DNA of 64,000 nucleotides from Streptomyces sp. NRRL S-337 (GTDB lineage: Bacteria > Actinomycetota > Actinomycetes > Streptomycetales > Streptomycetaceae). How positions within the stretch are numbered: the stretch's first letter is position 1; each line of letters begins with the position of its first letter. The translations under genes and the position numbers were made by a program. Of this stretch, positions 18,006-29,122 are shown piece after piece. The notes beneath the pieces were generated by a model. That model saw only the letters and a list, made by a program, of their open reading frames with translations, was not told the origin of the DNA and ran no database searches. Location: NCBI RefSeq assembly GCF_000720175.1, contig NZ_JOIX01000056.1:11859-75858 (forward strand), given 5' to 3'.

Positions 18006-19178
18006 ATGAGCACCAAGGACTTCGTCGAGAAGGACTATTACAAGGTCCTCGGCGTCCCGAAGGACGCCACCGAAGCGGAGATCAAGAAGGCGTACCGCAA
18101 GCTGGCCCGGGAGAACCACCCGGACGCCAACAAGGGCGACGCCAAGGCCGAGGAGCGCTTCAAGGAGATCTCCGAGGCCAATGACGTCCTGGGGGACGCC
18201 AAGCGCCGCAAGGAGTACGACGAGGCGCGCGCGCTGTTCGGCAACGGCGGCTTCCGGCCGGGGCCGGGCGGTGGCGGCAGCTTCAACTTCGACCTGGGCG
18301 ACCTGTTCGGGGGATCGGCCGGGGGCGGCGGTGCCGGCGGCTTCGGCGGCGGGCTCGGCGACGTCTTCGGCGGTCTGTTCAACCGCGGCGGTGCCACGGG
18401 TACGCGTACCCAGCCGCGGCGCGGCCAGGACGTCGAGTCCGAGGTGACGCTGAGCTTCACCGAGGCGGTCGACGGGGCCACGGTCCCGCTGCGGATGTCC
18501 AGCCAGGCGGCCTGCAAGGCATGTTCGGGCACCGGCGACAAAAACGGTACGCCTCGGGTCTGCCCGACGTGTGTCGGCACCGGCCAGGTCAGCCGGGGCG
18601 CGGGCGGCGGCTTCTCGCTCACCGACCCGTGCGCCGACTGCAAGGGCCGCGGCCTGATCGCGCAGGACCCGTGCGACGTCTGCAAGGGCAGCGGACGGGC
18701 CACCAGCGCGCGCACGATGCAGGTCCGCATCCCCGCGGGCGTCTCCGACGGGCAGCGGATCCGGCTGCGCGGCAAGGGCGCTCCCGGTGAGCGGGGCGGC
18801 CCGGCCGGCGACCTGTACGTGGTCGTGCACGTCGGCGCCCACCCGGTCTTCGGCCGCAAGGGCGACAACCTCACCGTCACGGTGCCGGTCACCTTCCCGG
18901 AGGCGGCGCTCGGCGGCGAGGTGAAGGTGCCGACGCTGGGCGGCCCGCCGGTGACGCTGAAGGTGCCGGCCGGCACTCCCAACGGACGCACGATGCGGGC
19001 CCGGGGCAAGGGCGCGGCCCGCAAGGACGGCACCCGGGGTGATCTGCTGGTCACCATCGAGGTCGTCGTTCCCCAGGACCTCAGCGACGAGGCGAGGGAA
19101 GCGCTGGAGTCCTATCGCGAGGCGACCGCGGGGGCCGACCCGCGGGCGGAGCTGTTCCAGGCCGCGAAGGGAGCTTGA
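18006..19178 (+). CDS. dnaJ: DnaJ co-chaperone
   Basis: The 390-residue type I DnaJ has a J domain with the HPD motif ([11 protein letters not shown]) at residues about 37-44, a Gly/Phe-rich linker, four CxxCxGxG zinc repeats ([34 protein letters not shown]) and the C-terminal beta-sandwich ending with [15 protein letters not shown]. It stimulates DnaK ATPase and delivers clients. The ATG at 18006 lies 45 bp after grpE. The Gly linker is long, as usual in Streptomyces. Confidence 0.95.
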   Translation: MSTKDFVEKDYYKVLGVPKDATEAEIKKAYRKLARENHPDANKGDAKAEERFKEISEANDVLGDAKRRKEYDEARALFGNGGFRPGPGGGGSFNFDLGDLFGGSAGGGGAGGFGGGLGDVFGGLFNRGGATGTRTQPRRGQDVESEVTLSFTEAVDGATVPLRMSSQAACKACSGTGDKNGTPRVCPTCVGTGQVSRGAGGGFSLTDPCADCKGRGLIAQDPCDVCKGSGRATSARTMQVRIPAGVSDGQRIRLRGKGAPGERGGPAGDLYVVVHVGAHPVFGRKGDNLTVTVPVTFPEAALGGEVKVPTLGGPPVTLKVPAGTPNGRTMRARGKGAARKDGTRGDLLVTIEVVVPQDLSDEAREALESYREATAGADPRAELFQAAKGA

Positions 19179-19179
19179 G

Positions 19180-19632
19180 ATGGAGAGCCGGGGCGGGCAG
19201 CGTCGTAACCCGTATGAACTGACCGAAGAGTCGCCGGTGTACGTCATCTCCGTCGCGGCTCAGCTCTCCGGCCTGCATCCGCAGACCCTTCGGCAGTACG
19301 ACCGGCTGGGGCTGGTCTCGCCCGACCGCACGGCCGGGCGGGGCCGCCGCTACTCCGCCCGGGACATCGAGCTGCTCCGCACGGTGCAGCAGCTGTCCCA
19401 GGACGAGGGCATCAACCTCGCCGGCATCAAACGCATCATCGAGCTGGAGAACCAGGTCGCGGCCCTGCAGCAGCGGATCGCCGAGCTGCAGGGCGCCCTG
19501 GAGGGCGCGGCCAGCGCGATGCAGCAGCGGGAGGCCGCGGTGCACGCCTCCTATCGGCGCGATCTGGTGCCCTATCAGGACGTGCAGCAGACCAGCGCGC
19601 TGGTGGTGTGGCGGCCGAAGCGGTCCGACTGA
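19180..19632 (+). CDS. hspR: HspR heat-shock repressor (MerR family)
   Basis: The 150-residue protein starts at ATG 19180, one base after the dnaJ stop. It has a MerR-type winged helix at residues about 18-60 (VYVISVAAQLSGLHPQTLRQYDRLGLVSPDRT, RRYSARDIELL) and a C-terminal coiled coil (ENQVAALQQRIAELQ). HspR binds HAIR sites with DnaK as co-repressor. Such sites occur here before dnaK and clpB, so the regulator, its operon and a second target are all in the window. Confidence 0.95.
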   Translation: MESRGGQRRNPYELTEESPVYVISVAAQLSGLHPQTLRQYDRLGLVSPDRTAGRGRRYSARDIELLRTVQQLSQDEGINLAGIKRIIELENQVAALQQRIAELQGALEGAASAMQQREAAVHASYRRDLVPYQDVQQTSALVVWRPKRSD

Positions 19633-19660
19633 CGGGCGCCGCGTCCGGCGGTTTCACGGC

Positions 19661-19696
19661 CGAGGGCCGGGGTGGTGACGACCGCCCCGGCCCTCG
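19661..19696 (+). terminator. Terminator of the dnaK operon
   Basis: A 16-bp stem with one wobble pair (CGAGGGCCGGGGTGGT and complement) and loop GACG lies 28 bp after the hspR stop, followed by GTCGTGTCC. Confidence 0.8.
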
Positions 19697-19755
19697 GTCG
19701 TGTCCGGTGCGGGCCGCACGGGCGTGCCGGGCCGGGAGCGGCCCCGGCGGGGCGC

Positions 19756-20160
19756 TCAGCTGCCGTTGTAGCCCGCCGTCGGCATCGACAGCCGGCGGTG
19801 TACCTGTGACTTCATCGCGAGCGTGTAGACCGGCTCGTCGAGGTCGGCGGTCTCCAGCCGGACGCCGGCCGCCGCGCAGCGGGCGCTGAACTCGTCGGCG
19901 CCGTCGATGGCGTTCTCCAGCGCCCGCCGATTGGGCGTCACGAACACGTCGACCAGGCCCTTTTCGACGTCGCGCCACAGCGCGCTGTGGTCGGCGCGCA
20001 GGTGATGCAGGGTGAGCTGGCAGGTCAGGTGGTAATCACGGGCCGCCGCCCACTGCTTGCACATGTCGTGCTGGCTGCGGTCGTCGACCAGGAACGGGTC
20101 CTCGTCCAGCTCGGACAGCGGCATCAGGCAGGCGATCGCCGTCACTCGGACCGAGTTCAT
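19756..20160 (-). CDS. Conserved hypothetical protein with weak resemblance to a serine-recombinase catalytic domain
   Basis: The 134-residue protein starts at 20160 behind GGAGGGCACG, overlapping the preceding gene as ATGA. Layout elements recall the N-terminal domain of serine recombinases: DDRSQHDMCKQWAAARDYHL (a DRQ-x-x-C-like helix), LWRDVEKGLVDVFVTPN (compare the family's DIEAGRVDAVVVW) and an NRRALENAI helix. The catalytic Ser and the DNA-binding domain are absent. I treat the likeness as weak. It could be an ancient non-catalytic paralogue or an unrelated fold. Family function unknown. Confidence 0.7.
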   Translation of the reverse strand: MNSVRVTAIACLMPLSELDEDPFLVDDRSQHDMCKQWAAARDYHLTCQLTLHHLRADHSALWRDVEKGLVDVFVTPNRRALENAIDGADEFSARCAAAGVRLETADLDEPVYTLAMKSQVHRRLSMPTAGYNGS

Positions 20161-20393
20161 CGTGCCCTCCGGTGCGTGGCGACTGTGGGGGCGACGATAC
20201 CCCCGAGGGCGGCCCGTGGTGGAGGGGCTGTACCGGGTGGCGAGGCGTATCCGCAGGCGTGGCAGATCTTCCAGCCGTCCTGGTTGACCGCGAGCTGGCC
20301 GCCGCAGCGCGGACAGAGCTCGGCGTGCGGGCAGGGACGGGCGGGGTGCGGACGGCGCGGAACGGTCGTCACGATGCGCAAAGCCGACGCCAT
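20157..20393 (-). CDS. Small zinc-ribbon protein, coupled to the following gene
   Basis: The 78-residue protein starts at ATG 20393, preceded on its strand by GGAGGCGCC. A CPRCGGQLAVNQDGWKICHACG segment (residues about 27-50, plus CPHAELC before it) makes a four-Cys zinc ribbon. The rest is Arg/Pro-rich and disordered. The TGA overlaps the next ATG. Together with the resolvase-like neighbour it forms a two-gene operon between hspR and clpB. The function is unknown. Confidence 0.7.
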   Translation of the reverse strand: MASALRIVTTVPRRPHPARPCPHAELCPRCGGQLAVNQDGWKICHACGYASPPGTAPPPRAALGGIVAPTVATHRRAR

Positions 20394-20555
20394 GGCGCCT
20401 CCAGCTGCCTTCTTCCGGCCGGGACGACGCCGAAGTTGCCCGTCGTTGTCCGGTGCTGTTCGGTCCCCGTCGTACTTGGGTACCAGGTGACGTGGTGACA
20501 CCGGATGCGGAGGATCCGTTTTCGGACAGGTCTGGACCAGAGCGCTCTCGGGCGC

Positions 20556-20960
20556 TCAGGCCCGTCCCATGGCCCTGGTCACCGCGATCTCGATCATGAC
20601 CCGATCGGGGTTGGGGGCCGGCGTCCGCCCGTACCGCTCGGCGTACCGCGCGACGGCATCGGCCACCACCTCGGTCTCGGTCCGCACCCGCGCGACGCCC
20701 TCCAGGGTCGCCCAGCGGCCCCGGTCGACCTGGCACACCGCGACCCGCGCCCCGTCCGGCCCGGCGGCGAGCACGTTCTTGACCTTGGTGCTGTCCTTGC
20801 GGGTGATGACCCGCGCGATCCGCTGCCCGGCGTCGTAGGTGACCCCCACCGGAACGACGTGCGGCGTCCCGTCGGGCCGCGGCGTGGTGAGCGTCGGCAT
20901 CAGGTACTCGCCCCAGAAGGCGAGGTACTCGGGACTGAGGGCGCTGAGGTCGTGGGCCAT
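20556..20960 (-). CDS. PPOX-class F420-dependent oxidoreductase-like protein
   Basis: The 134-residue split-barrel protein has the family pattern: LMPTLTTPRPDGTPHVVPVGVTYD near the start, then ARVITRKDSTKVKNVLAAGPDGARVAVCQVDRGRW and TLEGVARVRTE. Actinobacterial members often bind F420 or FMN and reduce small molecules. The substrate cannot be predicted. It is on the minus strand, divergent from clpB with about 170 bp between them. Confidence 0.85.
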   Translation of the reverse strand: MAHDLSALSPEYLAFWGEYLMPTLTTPRPDGTPHVVPVGVTYDAGQRIARVITRKDSTKVKNVLAAGPDGARVAVCQVDRGRWATLEGVARVRTETEVVADAVARYAERYGRTPAPNPDRVMIEIAVTRAMGRA

Positions 20961-21025
20961 GGGCGTCAGGGTAATTGGGGGGGCAGGGTGGGGGAGCGCC
21001 GGTGCCCGGATCGGGCCGGAGCGGG

Positions 21026-21046
21026 CTTGAGTGGAATAGACTCAAC
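21026..21046. promoter_or_regulatory. HspR inverted repeat (HAIR) upstream of clpB
   Basis: CTTGAGT-N7-ACTCAAC matches the HAIR consensus at 13 of 14 positions. It lies 88 bp before the clpB start and covers a probable -35 TTGAGT. Confidence 0.9.
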
Positions 21047-21134
21047 TTATCGCATGTTGGCATAGGCAGGATGGGCTCAGGGCACGTGCGCCAGTACCGG
21101 GTACGGGCACGAGTACGAGGAGGATCACAAGGCC

Positions 21135-23771
<2,637 letters not shown>

Positions 23772-23780
23772 GCCGGGGCC

Positions 23781-23810
23781 GGCCCGGGTGGGGGATCGCC
23801 CGCCCGGGCC
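23781..23810 (+). terminator. Probable terminator after clpB
   Basis: An imperfect stem (GGCCCGGGTGGGG with GCCCGCCCGGGCC) starts 10 bp after the clpB stop. There is no T-run. Confidence 0.45.
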
Positions 23811-23933
23811 GCCGGAGCCGCCGGTGGATCGTCCCCTTGACCTACACGTTGCCCGCACCGGCACCGTCCGGGCTTGCCAGGACGGGGCGGATGTGGGGGA
23901 GGATGGCAGGGACCATACGAAGGGAATTCCACG

Positions 23934-24470
23934 GTGAGCATCGACCCGTCCTCGATTCCGAATTTCGGGGGCCAGCCCGAACCGCAGCCGTCGGGGCCTG
24001 ATGGTCCCGTGCTGCCAGACCAGGACCTGGTCAAGCAGCTCCTCGACCAGATGGAGCTGAAGTACGTAGTCGACGAGGAGGGTGACCTCGCCGCGCCGTG
24101 GGAGCAGTTCCGCACGTACTTCATGTTCCGGGGCGAGGAGGAGCAGCAGATCTTCTCCGTCCGCACGTTCTACGACCGTGTCCACGGCCTCGATGAGAAG
24201 TCGAAGCTGCTGGAGGCGATCGACGACTGGAACCGCCGGACGCTGTGGCCCAAGGCCTACACCCACACCCATGACGACGGCACGGTCCGTCTGATCGGTG
24301 AGGCATCGATGCTGATCGGCACCGGTGTTTCGCTCGAACACTTCGTGTCGAGCACGGTCAGCTGGGTTCGCGCCTCGATCGAATTCGACAAGTGGATCGT
24401 CGAGCAGCTCGGTTTGGAGGCCGAGATCGACGGCGATTCCGACGACAAGCCGGGCGAGGAGGAGGGCTGA
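23934..24470 (+). CDS. YbjN-domain protein
   Basis: The 178-residue protein starts at GTG 23934 behind GAAGGGAAT. It is acidic at both ends, with a central YbjN/type III chaperone-like fold: LVKQLLDQMELKYVVDEEGDL, YFMFRGEEEQQIFSVRTFY, RLIGEASMLIGTGVSLEHF. Proteins of this family are implicated in motility and stress control in E. coli, but the actinobacterial role is unknown. It is a single gene with its own terminator. Confidence 0.8.
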   Translation: MSIDPSSIPNFGGQPEPQPSGPDGPVLPDQDLVKQLLDQMELKYVVDEEGDLAAPWEQFRTYFMFRGEEEQQIFSVRTFYDRVHGLDEKSKLLEAIDDWNRRTLWPKAYTHTHDDGTVRLIGEASMLIGTGVSLEHFVSSTVSWVRASIEFDKWIVEQLGLEAEIDGDSDDKPGEEEG

Positions 24471-24498
24471 CGCCCCCTTTCACCCCCGGACCCGGCTG

Positions 24499-24532
24499 CG
24501 CGGGCCCAGGAGCATCCGCTCCGGGGCCCGCG
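24499..24532. terminator. Bidirectional terminator
   Basis: CGCGGGCCC-A-GGAGC pairs with GCTCC-G-GGGCCCGCG around loop ATCC. It lies between the convergent YbjN and aminotransferase genes. Confidence 0.8.
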
Positions 24533-24564
24533 TCGTCGTGTGTGGGGGGCTTTCCCGCCGCCGG

Positions 24565-25767
24565 CTAGCCGGCCGCCAGCGCCTTCAGCCGCCCCGCCGC
24601 CTCCTGGAGGACCTCGATGCTCTTGCAGAAGGCGAAGCGCACGAACGGGGCGCCCTCGTCCTTGTGGTCGTAGAAGACCGCGTTGGGGATGGCGACGACG
24701 CCGGCGCGCTCGGGCAGGGACCGGCAGAAGGCGAAGCCGTCGCCGTCGTGGGACAGCTCGGCTCCCAGGGGGCGGATGTCGGTGGTGATGAAGTACGTGC
24801 CGGTGGGACGGAAGACCTGGAAGCCGGCGTCGGCCAGGCCGGCGGCGAGCACATCGCGCTTGGCGCGCAGGTCGTCGCGCAGGCCGCTGTAGTAGCCGTC
24901 GGGCAGGGCCAGTGCCTCGGCGACGGCGTACTGGAAGGGGCCGGCGGAGACGTAGGTGAGGAACTGCTTGGCCGAGCGGACCGCGGTGATCAGCTCCGGC
25001 GCCGCGGTGACCCAGCCGACCTTCCAGCCGGTGAAGGAGAAGGTCTTGCCGGCCGAGCTGATCGTGACGGTGCGGTCGCGCATCCCGGGGAAGGACGCGA
25101 GGGGCAGGTGCTCGCCCTCGAAGACCAGGTGCTCGTAGACCTCGTCGGTGATCACGAGGAGGTTCCGCTCCACGGCCAGCTCGGCGATCGCGGAGAGCTC
25201 CTCGCGGGTCAGGACGGTGCCGGTGGGGTTGTGGGGGGTGTTGAGGAGGATGAGGCGGGTGGCGTCGGTGACCGCGTCCCGCAGCTCTTCGAGGTCGAGG
25301 CGGTACGTACCGGATTCCGGCTCGGCGCGCAGGGTCACCGGCACCCGGCGGCCGCCCGCCATGGCGATGCAGGCGGCGTAGGAGTCGTAGTACGGCTCCA
25401 GCGCGACGACCTCGTCGCCCGGTTCGAGGAGGGCGAGCAGCGCGGCCGCGATGGCTTCGGTGGCGCCGGCGGTGACCAGGACCTCGGTGTCGGGGTCGTA
25501 CGAGAGGCCCAGGTGGCCGTAGAAGCGCTCCTGGTGGGCGGCGACGGCGGTGCGCAGCTCGGGGACGCCGGGGCCGGGCGGGTACTGGTTGCCGCGGCCG
25601 TCGCGCAGGGCGCGCACCGCGGCCTCCCTGACCTCTTCGGGGCCGTCGGCGTCCGGGAAGCCCTGGCCGAGGTTGAGGGAGCCGGTGCGCACGGCGAGCG
25701 CCGACATCTCGGCGAAGATCGTGGTGCCGAATTCGGCGAGGCGGCGGTTGAGCAGCGGTCGGTCCAT
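24565..25767 (-). CDS. PLP-dependent class I aminotransferase
   Basis: The protein has 400 residues when the second ATG (25767, spaced 8 nt from AGGA) is used. Fold type I motifs: LNLGQGFPDADGPEEV near the start, NTPHNPTG around 170-177, DEVYEHLVFEG, and the PLP lysine in SSAGKTFSFTGWKVGW near 235. The SxGKTFSxTGWKxGW form is typical of kynurenine/glutamine or methionine aminotransferases and of DapC-type N-succinyldiaminopimelate aminotransferases, so substrate assignment stays open. A kynurenine pathway operon exists elsewhere in the window, but proximity does not prove a link. Confidence 0.9.
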   Translation of the reverse strand: MDRPLLNRRLAEFGTTIFAEMSALAVRTGSLNLGQGFPDADGPEEVREAAVRALRDGRGNQYPPGPGVPELRTAVAAHQERFYGHLGLSYDPDTEVLVTAGATEAIAAALLALLEPGDEVVALEPYYDSYAACIAMAGGRRVPVTLRAEPESGTYRLDLEELRDAVTDATRLILLNTPHNPTGTVLTREELSAIAELAVERNLLVITDEVYEHLVFEGEHLPLASFPGMRDRTVTISSAGKTFSFTGWKVGWVTAAPELITAVRSAKQFLTYVSAGPFQYAVAEALALPDGYYSGLRDDLRAKRDVLAAGLADAGFQVFRPTGTYFITTDIRPLGAELSHDGDGFAFCRSLPERAGVVAIPNAVFYDHKDEGAPFVRFAFCKSIEVLQEAAGRLKALAAG

Positions 25768-26000
25768 GCGCGCCATCCTGCGCCGAACCTCTGGAGTTCC
25801 TCAACTGTGCTTTGAGACGCGGAGGGCGGGGGCATCAGCCCCAGCACACAAGGACGGAAGCGGTCGCCGACGCGGCGGCCGGCGGCCCGGGAGGGGCCGT
25901 GGCGGCGCACCGGGCGCCGGACGGAGCGATGCAGCCCCACTGCCTGAAGGGCGTGGGAGGTGCGCCCACGCTTCGGGGGAGCGAAAGGAGTGTGAGGCAG

Positions 26001-26270
26001 ATGATGGGGCTCGTGTTCTTCGGGCTGATCTGCGCGGCGGTGATCGGGGTCGTGGCCCTGGCCGTGCGGAACGGGAGCGGCACCGGACGCGGCGGGAGCT
26101 CGGCCGGCGCCAGCTGGTGGGCGGGTGGCGACTCGGGGTCGGGCGGCCACCACGGCGGGCATCATGGCGGGCACCACGGCGGTGGCCACGGCGGCGGGCA
26201 CCACGGCGGGCACTCGTGCGGCGGCGGCGGTGGCTGCGGTGGTGGCGGGGGCTGCGGCGGAGGGTCCTGA
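26001..26270 (+). CDS. Small membrane-anchored His/Gly/Cys-rich protein
   Basis: The 89-residue protein has an N-terminal membrane helix (LVFFGLICAAVIGVVALAV), a short Ser/Gly linker, then an uninterrupted tail of GHHGG-type repeats (over a dozen His) ending in CGGGGGCGGGGGCGGGS with four Cys in all. The ATG at 26001 lies behind AGGAGTGTGAGGC. The tail should bind transition metals. A shared design is known among Gly/His-rich metal-handling proteins, but I recognise no named family. It may be extracytoplasmic, depending on topology. Confidence 0.75.
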   Translation: MMGLVFFGLICAAVIGVVALAVRNGSGTGRGGSSAGASWWAGGDSGSGGHHGGHHGGHHGGGHGGGHHGGHSCGGGGGCGGGGGCGGGS

Positions 26271-26577
26271 ACCGTACACATGCGGGTGGCCCATGCCCTT
26301 CCGCATATGCGCCCGGCGGGCCGGGAAACGAGCGTCAACGCCCGCTGGGCGCAAGGTAGTTGAACAGATGAACTGCTAGGCCCTCTAGGGGATGGAAACC
26401 CCCGGGAGATGGGTAAAACTGCTGTGGGTGACCGGGCATTCATGATTCCCTCTTCAGAGAGAATCCCCCACGTTCTCCCCTTCCCACGTGGGCACGAGCC
26501 GGCAGGCAGACGTACATTCCTGATCCTTCACGGGCGGGCCGGCCCACCATTCCACTGCGTGCTTGCGGAGCCGACCC
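26271..26577. other. Intergenic region without a gene
   Basis: I see no coding signal. The middle (26340-26460) is less GC-rich and could hold the promoter of the following gene. CCCACGT at 26467-26473 and ACGTGGG at 26486-26492 form an inverted repeat that may be an operator or short hairpin. Confidence 0.45.
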
Positions 26578-27099
26578 ATGCTCACCACTTTGAAGACGGC
26601 GTACACCGATACCCGTGCATCCGACCTGGCCTGGGCGCTGGGCAGGGAACCCCTGCCGGCCCTGGCCGTGCTCGATCTCCAACACCACGACGTCCAGGTC
26701 CAGTTGAGGCTGCTCGGCGCCTCCCACCAGGTCATCCTCGAAGAGGAACGCGGGACGTGTTCCGAGACCGTCGCCTGCATGCCGGGCAGCAGCACCCCGT
26801 TGCCGCTCGGCGTGGCCAAGCGCCTGGGGGACTGGGAGTACGAGTTCGCCGCGCATGTGGAGACCCTGTCGCGCGGTTCGTTCGCGGGGCGCGCGCAGGA
26901 GTTGCTCGCGCTGGTCGCCGAGCATCCGTACGGGCTCGCCGGGACGTTCCCCGGTTCGCCGCACGCCTTCACGGCGCTGCTGGCGCAGTGCCAGCGGGAC
27001 CAGGTGCGCTGGCGGACCTGGCACGCGTATCCGCAGGAGGGCCGTTTGGTGGCCACCCGGACCCGGGTGGGCGTACGCGCAGCGGTCGCGGCCGTCTAG
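26578..27099 (+). CDS. DUF2617-family protein
   Basis: The 173-residue protein has the DUF2617 pattern: TRASDLAWALGREPLPALAVLDL, LRLLGASHQVILEEE, a Cys pair (GTCSETVACMPG) and LGDWEYEFAAHVETLSRGSFA. The ATG at 26578 follows GCGGAG. In Streptomyces this gene usually sits in a cluster with DUF350, DUF4178 and DUF4247 genes and a membrane spermidine synthase (from memory). Here only the spermidine synthase is beside it, 199 bp downstream. The function is unknown. Confidence 0.8.
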   Translation: MLTTLKTAYTDTRASDLAWALGREPLPALAVLDLQHHDVQVQLRLLGASHQVILEEERGTCSETVACMPGSSTPLPLGVAKRLGDWEYEFAAHVETLSRGSFAGRAQELLALVAEHPYGLAGTFPGSPHAFTALLAQCQRDQVRWRTWHAYPQEGRLVATRTRVGVRAAVAAV

Positions 27100-27298
27100 G
27101 GACGGCGACTCCCCCTGCGGTACGCGCCCGGCGGGTGCAAGGGCGGCGGGGCGCGCGCGGTGGTGCGCACGCGGGCGCGCAACCGCCGCCGTCCGCCGTG
27201 GACTTGCGCTCCGACGTCGCTCAACTGACGCGTGTAGCCCGCAGAGTGCACTCGTGTGGGTGACCAAGAGGTACGGAATCGTCACGTAGCGTTCACTC

Positions 27299-28996
27299 AT
27301 GATCGACCCGCCAGAGTCCGCTCTCACCGGCACCCTGGAGCCGTCGGAGGCCATGACGTCGGCGCGGCTGCCCGTCGCGGCCGGGCTCGGCCGGCTGCTC
27401 GTGCTCTGCGTGGTCTTCGTCTGCGCCGCCTGCGGACTGGTCTACGAACTCGAACTCGTCGCGCTGGCCACCTACTTGGTGGGCGACTCGGTCACCCAGG
27501 CGTCGGTCGTGCTGTCCGTCATGGTCTTCGCGATGGGCGTCGGCGCGCTGCTCGCCAAGCGGCTGCGGTGCCGGGCGGCGGTCGGCTTCGGCGTGGTCGA
27601 GGCCGGCCTCGCACTGGTCGGCGGCAGCTCCGCGATGGCGCTCTACGCCTGTTTCGCCTGGTTCGCCCAGTCCCGCTCCGCGCTGGTCGCCTTCTCCCTG
27701 GTCATCGGCGTCCTGATCGGCGCCGAGGTGCCGCTGCTGATGACCCTGATCCAGCGGGTGCGGCGCCAGGACGCCGGCGGGGCGGTCGCCGACCTGTTCG
27801 CCGCGGACTACGTCGGCGCGCTCGTCGGCGGCCTGGCCTTTCCCTTCCTGCTGCTGCCGAGCCTCGGCCAGCTGACCGGCGCGCTGGTCACCGGCACCGT
27901 CAACGACGTGGCCGGCGGCGCCCTGGTGCTCTGGCTGTTCCGCCGCGACCTGACCGCCCGCGCCCGCTGGACCCTGCTCGTGGTGAACATCCTCGTGCTG
28001 GCGCTGCTCGCCGCCGGCGTGCTGCTGGCCGCGCCCTTCGAACGGGCCGCACGCCGGGCGGTGTACGGCTCGGCGGCCCGGGTCGCGGTGCAGACCGGCG
28101 TCCAGGAGGTGGTGCTGACCGGCGGTACCGGAAGCGGTGCGGGACGGTCGAGGAAAGGTTCCGGCCGGCCGCTGGAGCTCTATCTCGACGGCCGGCTGCG
28201 GGTCAGCGCGGACACCGAATTCCGCTACCACGAAGCGCTGGTGCACCCGGCGATGGCCGCCGGGCCGCACGCCCGGGTCCTGGTCCTCGGCGGCGGCGAC
28301 GGCCTCGCCGTACGCGAGATCCTCCGCTACCGCGCGGTCCGCTCGGTGACCGTCGTCGAGCTCGACCCCGGCGTCCTCCGGCTGGCCCGTACGGACCCCG
28401 GCCTGACCCGCCTGAACGACCACTCGCTCGGCGACCCCCGGGTCCACGTCGTCACCGCCGACGCCTTCGACTGGCTGCGCGACCGGCACGCCCCCGGCCA
28501 CCGCACGGCACCGTACGACGTCATCGTCTCCGACCTCCCCGACCCCGGCATCACCGCCAGCACCAAGCTGTACTCCCAGGAGTTCTACGGTCTGGCCGCG
28601 CGGCTGCTGGCCGACCGCGGACGCCTGGTGGTGCACGCCGGACCGCCGGTCGCCCGGGCCCGGGCGTACTGGACGGTGGACGCGACGGTCCGCTCGGTGG
28701 GTCTGGCCACCGACCCGTACCGCATGCCCGGCCGCCCCGCGTCCTCCTTCGGCCCGGACCGCTCGGCCGACCCCACCCCGGGCCCGACCGGCGAACCGCT
28801 CACCGTCGGACCGGCCGCCGGCTACTGGGGCTTCGTGCTCGCCGCCCGGCACCGCCCCCGCTTCGGCCCGGCGCCCGACGCGCCCCCGCCACCGGTGACC
28901 CGCGAGGCGCTCCGGGCCGCCGGGCACGGCGACCTCCGCGACCGCATCCCCGGCCTGCCGGCCTCCACGCTGATGCGTCCGCGCTACCAGGACTGA
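27299..28996 (+). CDS. speE: Membrane-fused polyamine aminopropyltransferase (spermidine synthase-like)
   Basis: The 565-residue protein has an N-terminal half with about seven membrane helices (from [30 protein letters not shown]), typical of the spermidine-synthase-fused membrane family. The C-terminal half is the aminopropyltransferase: [28 protein letters not shown], the decarboxy-AdoMet site [26 protein letters not shown] and the catalytic DLPDP in place of the canonical DxTDP. The long Arg/Pro-rich C-terminus is typical of high-GC relatives. Whether the product is spermidine is not shown by sequence. Confidence 0.85.
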   Translation: MIDPPESALTGTLEPSEAMTSARLPVAAGLGRLLVLCVVFVCAACGLVYELELVALATYLVGDSVTQASVVLSVMVFAMGVGALLAKRLRCRAAVGFGVVEAGLALVGGSSAMALYACFAWFAQSRSALVAFSLVIGVLIGAEVPLLMTLIQRVRRQDAGGAVADLFAADYVGALVGGLAFPFLLLPSLGQLTGALVTGTVNDVAGGALVLWLFRRDLTARARWTLLVVNILVLALLAAGVLLAAPFERAARRAVYGSAARVAVQTGVQEVVLTGGTGSGAGRSRKGSGRPLELYLDGRLRVSADTEFRYHEALVHPAMAAGPHARVLVLGGGDGLAVREILRYRAVRSVTVVELDPGVLRLARTDPGLTRLNDHSLGDPRVHVVTADAFDWLRDRHAPGHRTAPYDVIVSDLPDPGITASTKLYSQEFYGLAARLLADRGRLVVHAGPPVARARAYWTVDATVRSVGLATDPYRMPGRPASSFGPDRSADPTPGPTGEPLTVGPAAGYWGFVLAARHRPRFGPAPDAPPPPVTREALRAAGHGDLRDRIPGLPASTLMRPRYQD

Positions 28997-29122
28997 GCAC
29001 CAGGACCGAGCCGTTCCGCGACCCGGGGCAGGGTACGCGCGGCGGCACCGACCCGCGCCGGAGTGCAGAAAGTTGTGCGTGGGCGGGCACGGTTCCGGGG
29101 GCGCTGGGTAGGCTCCGTTGTC

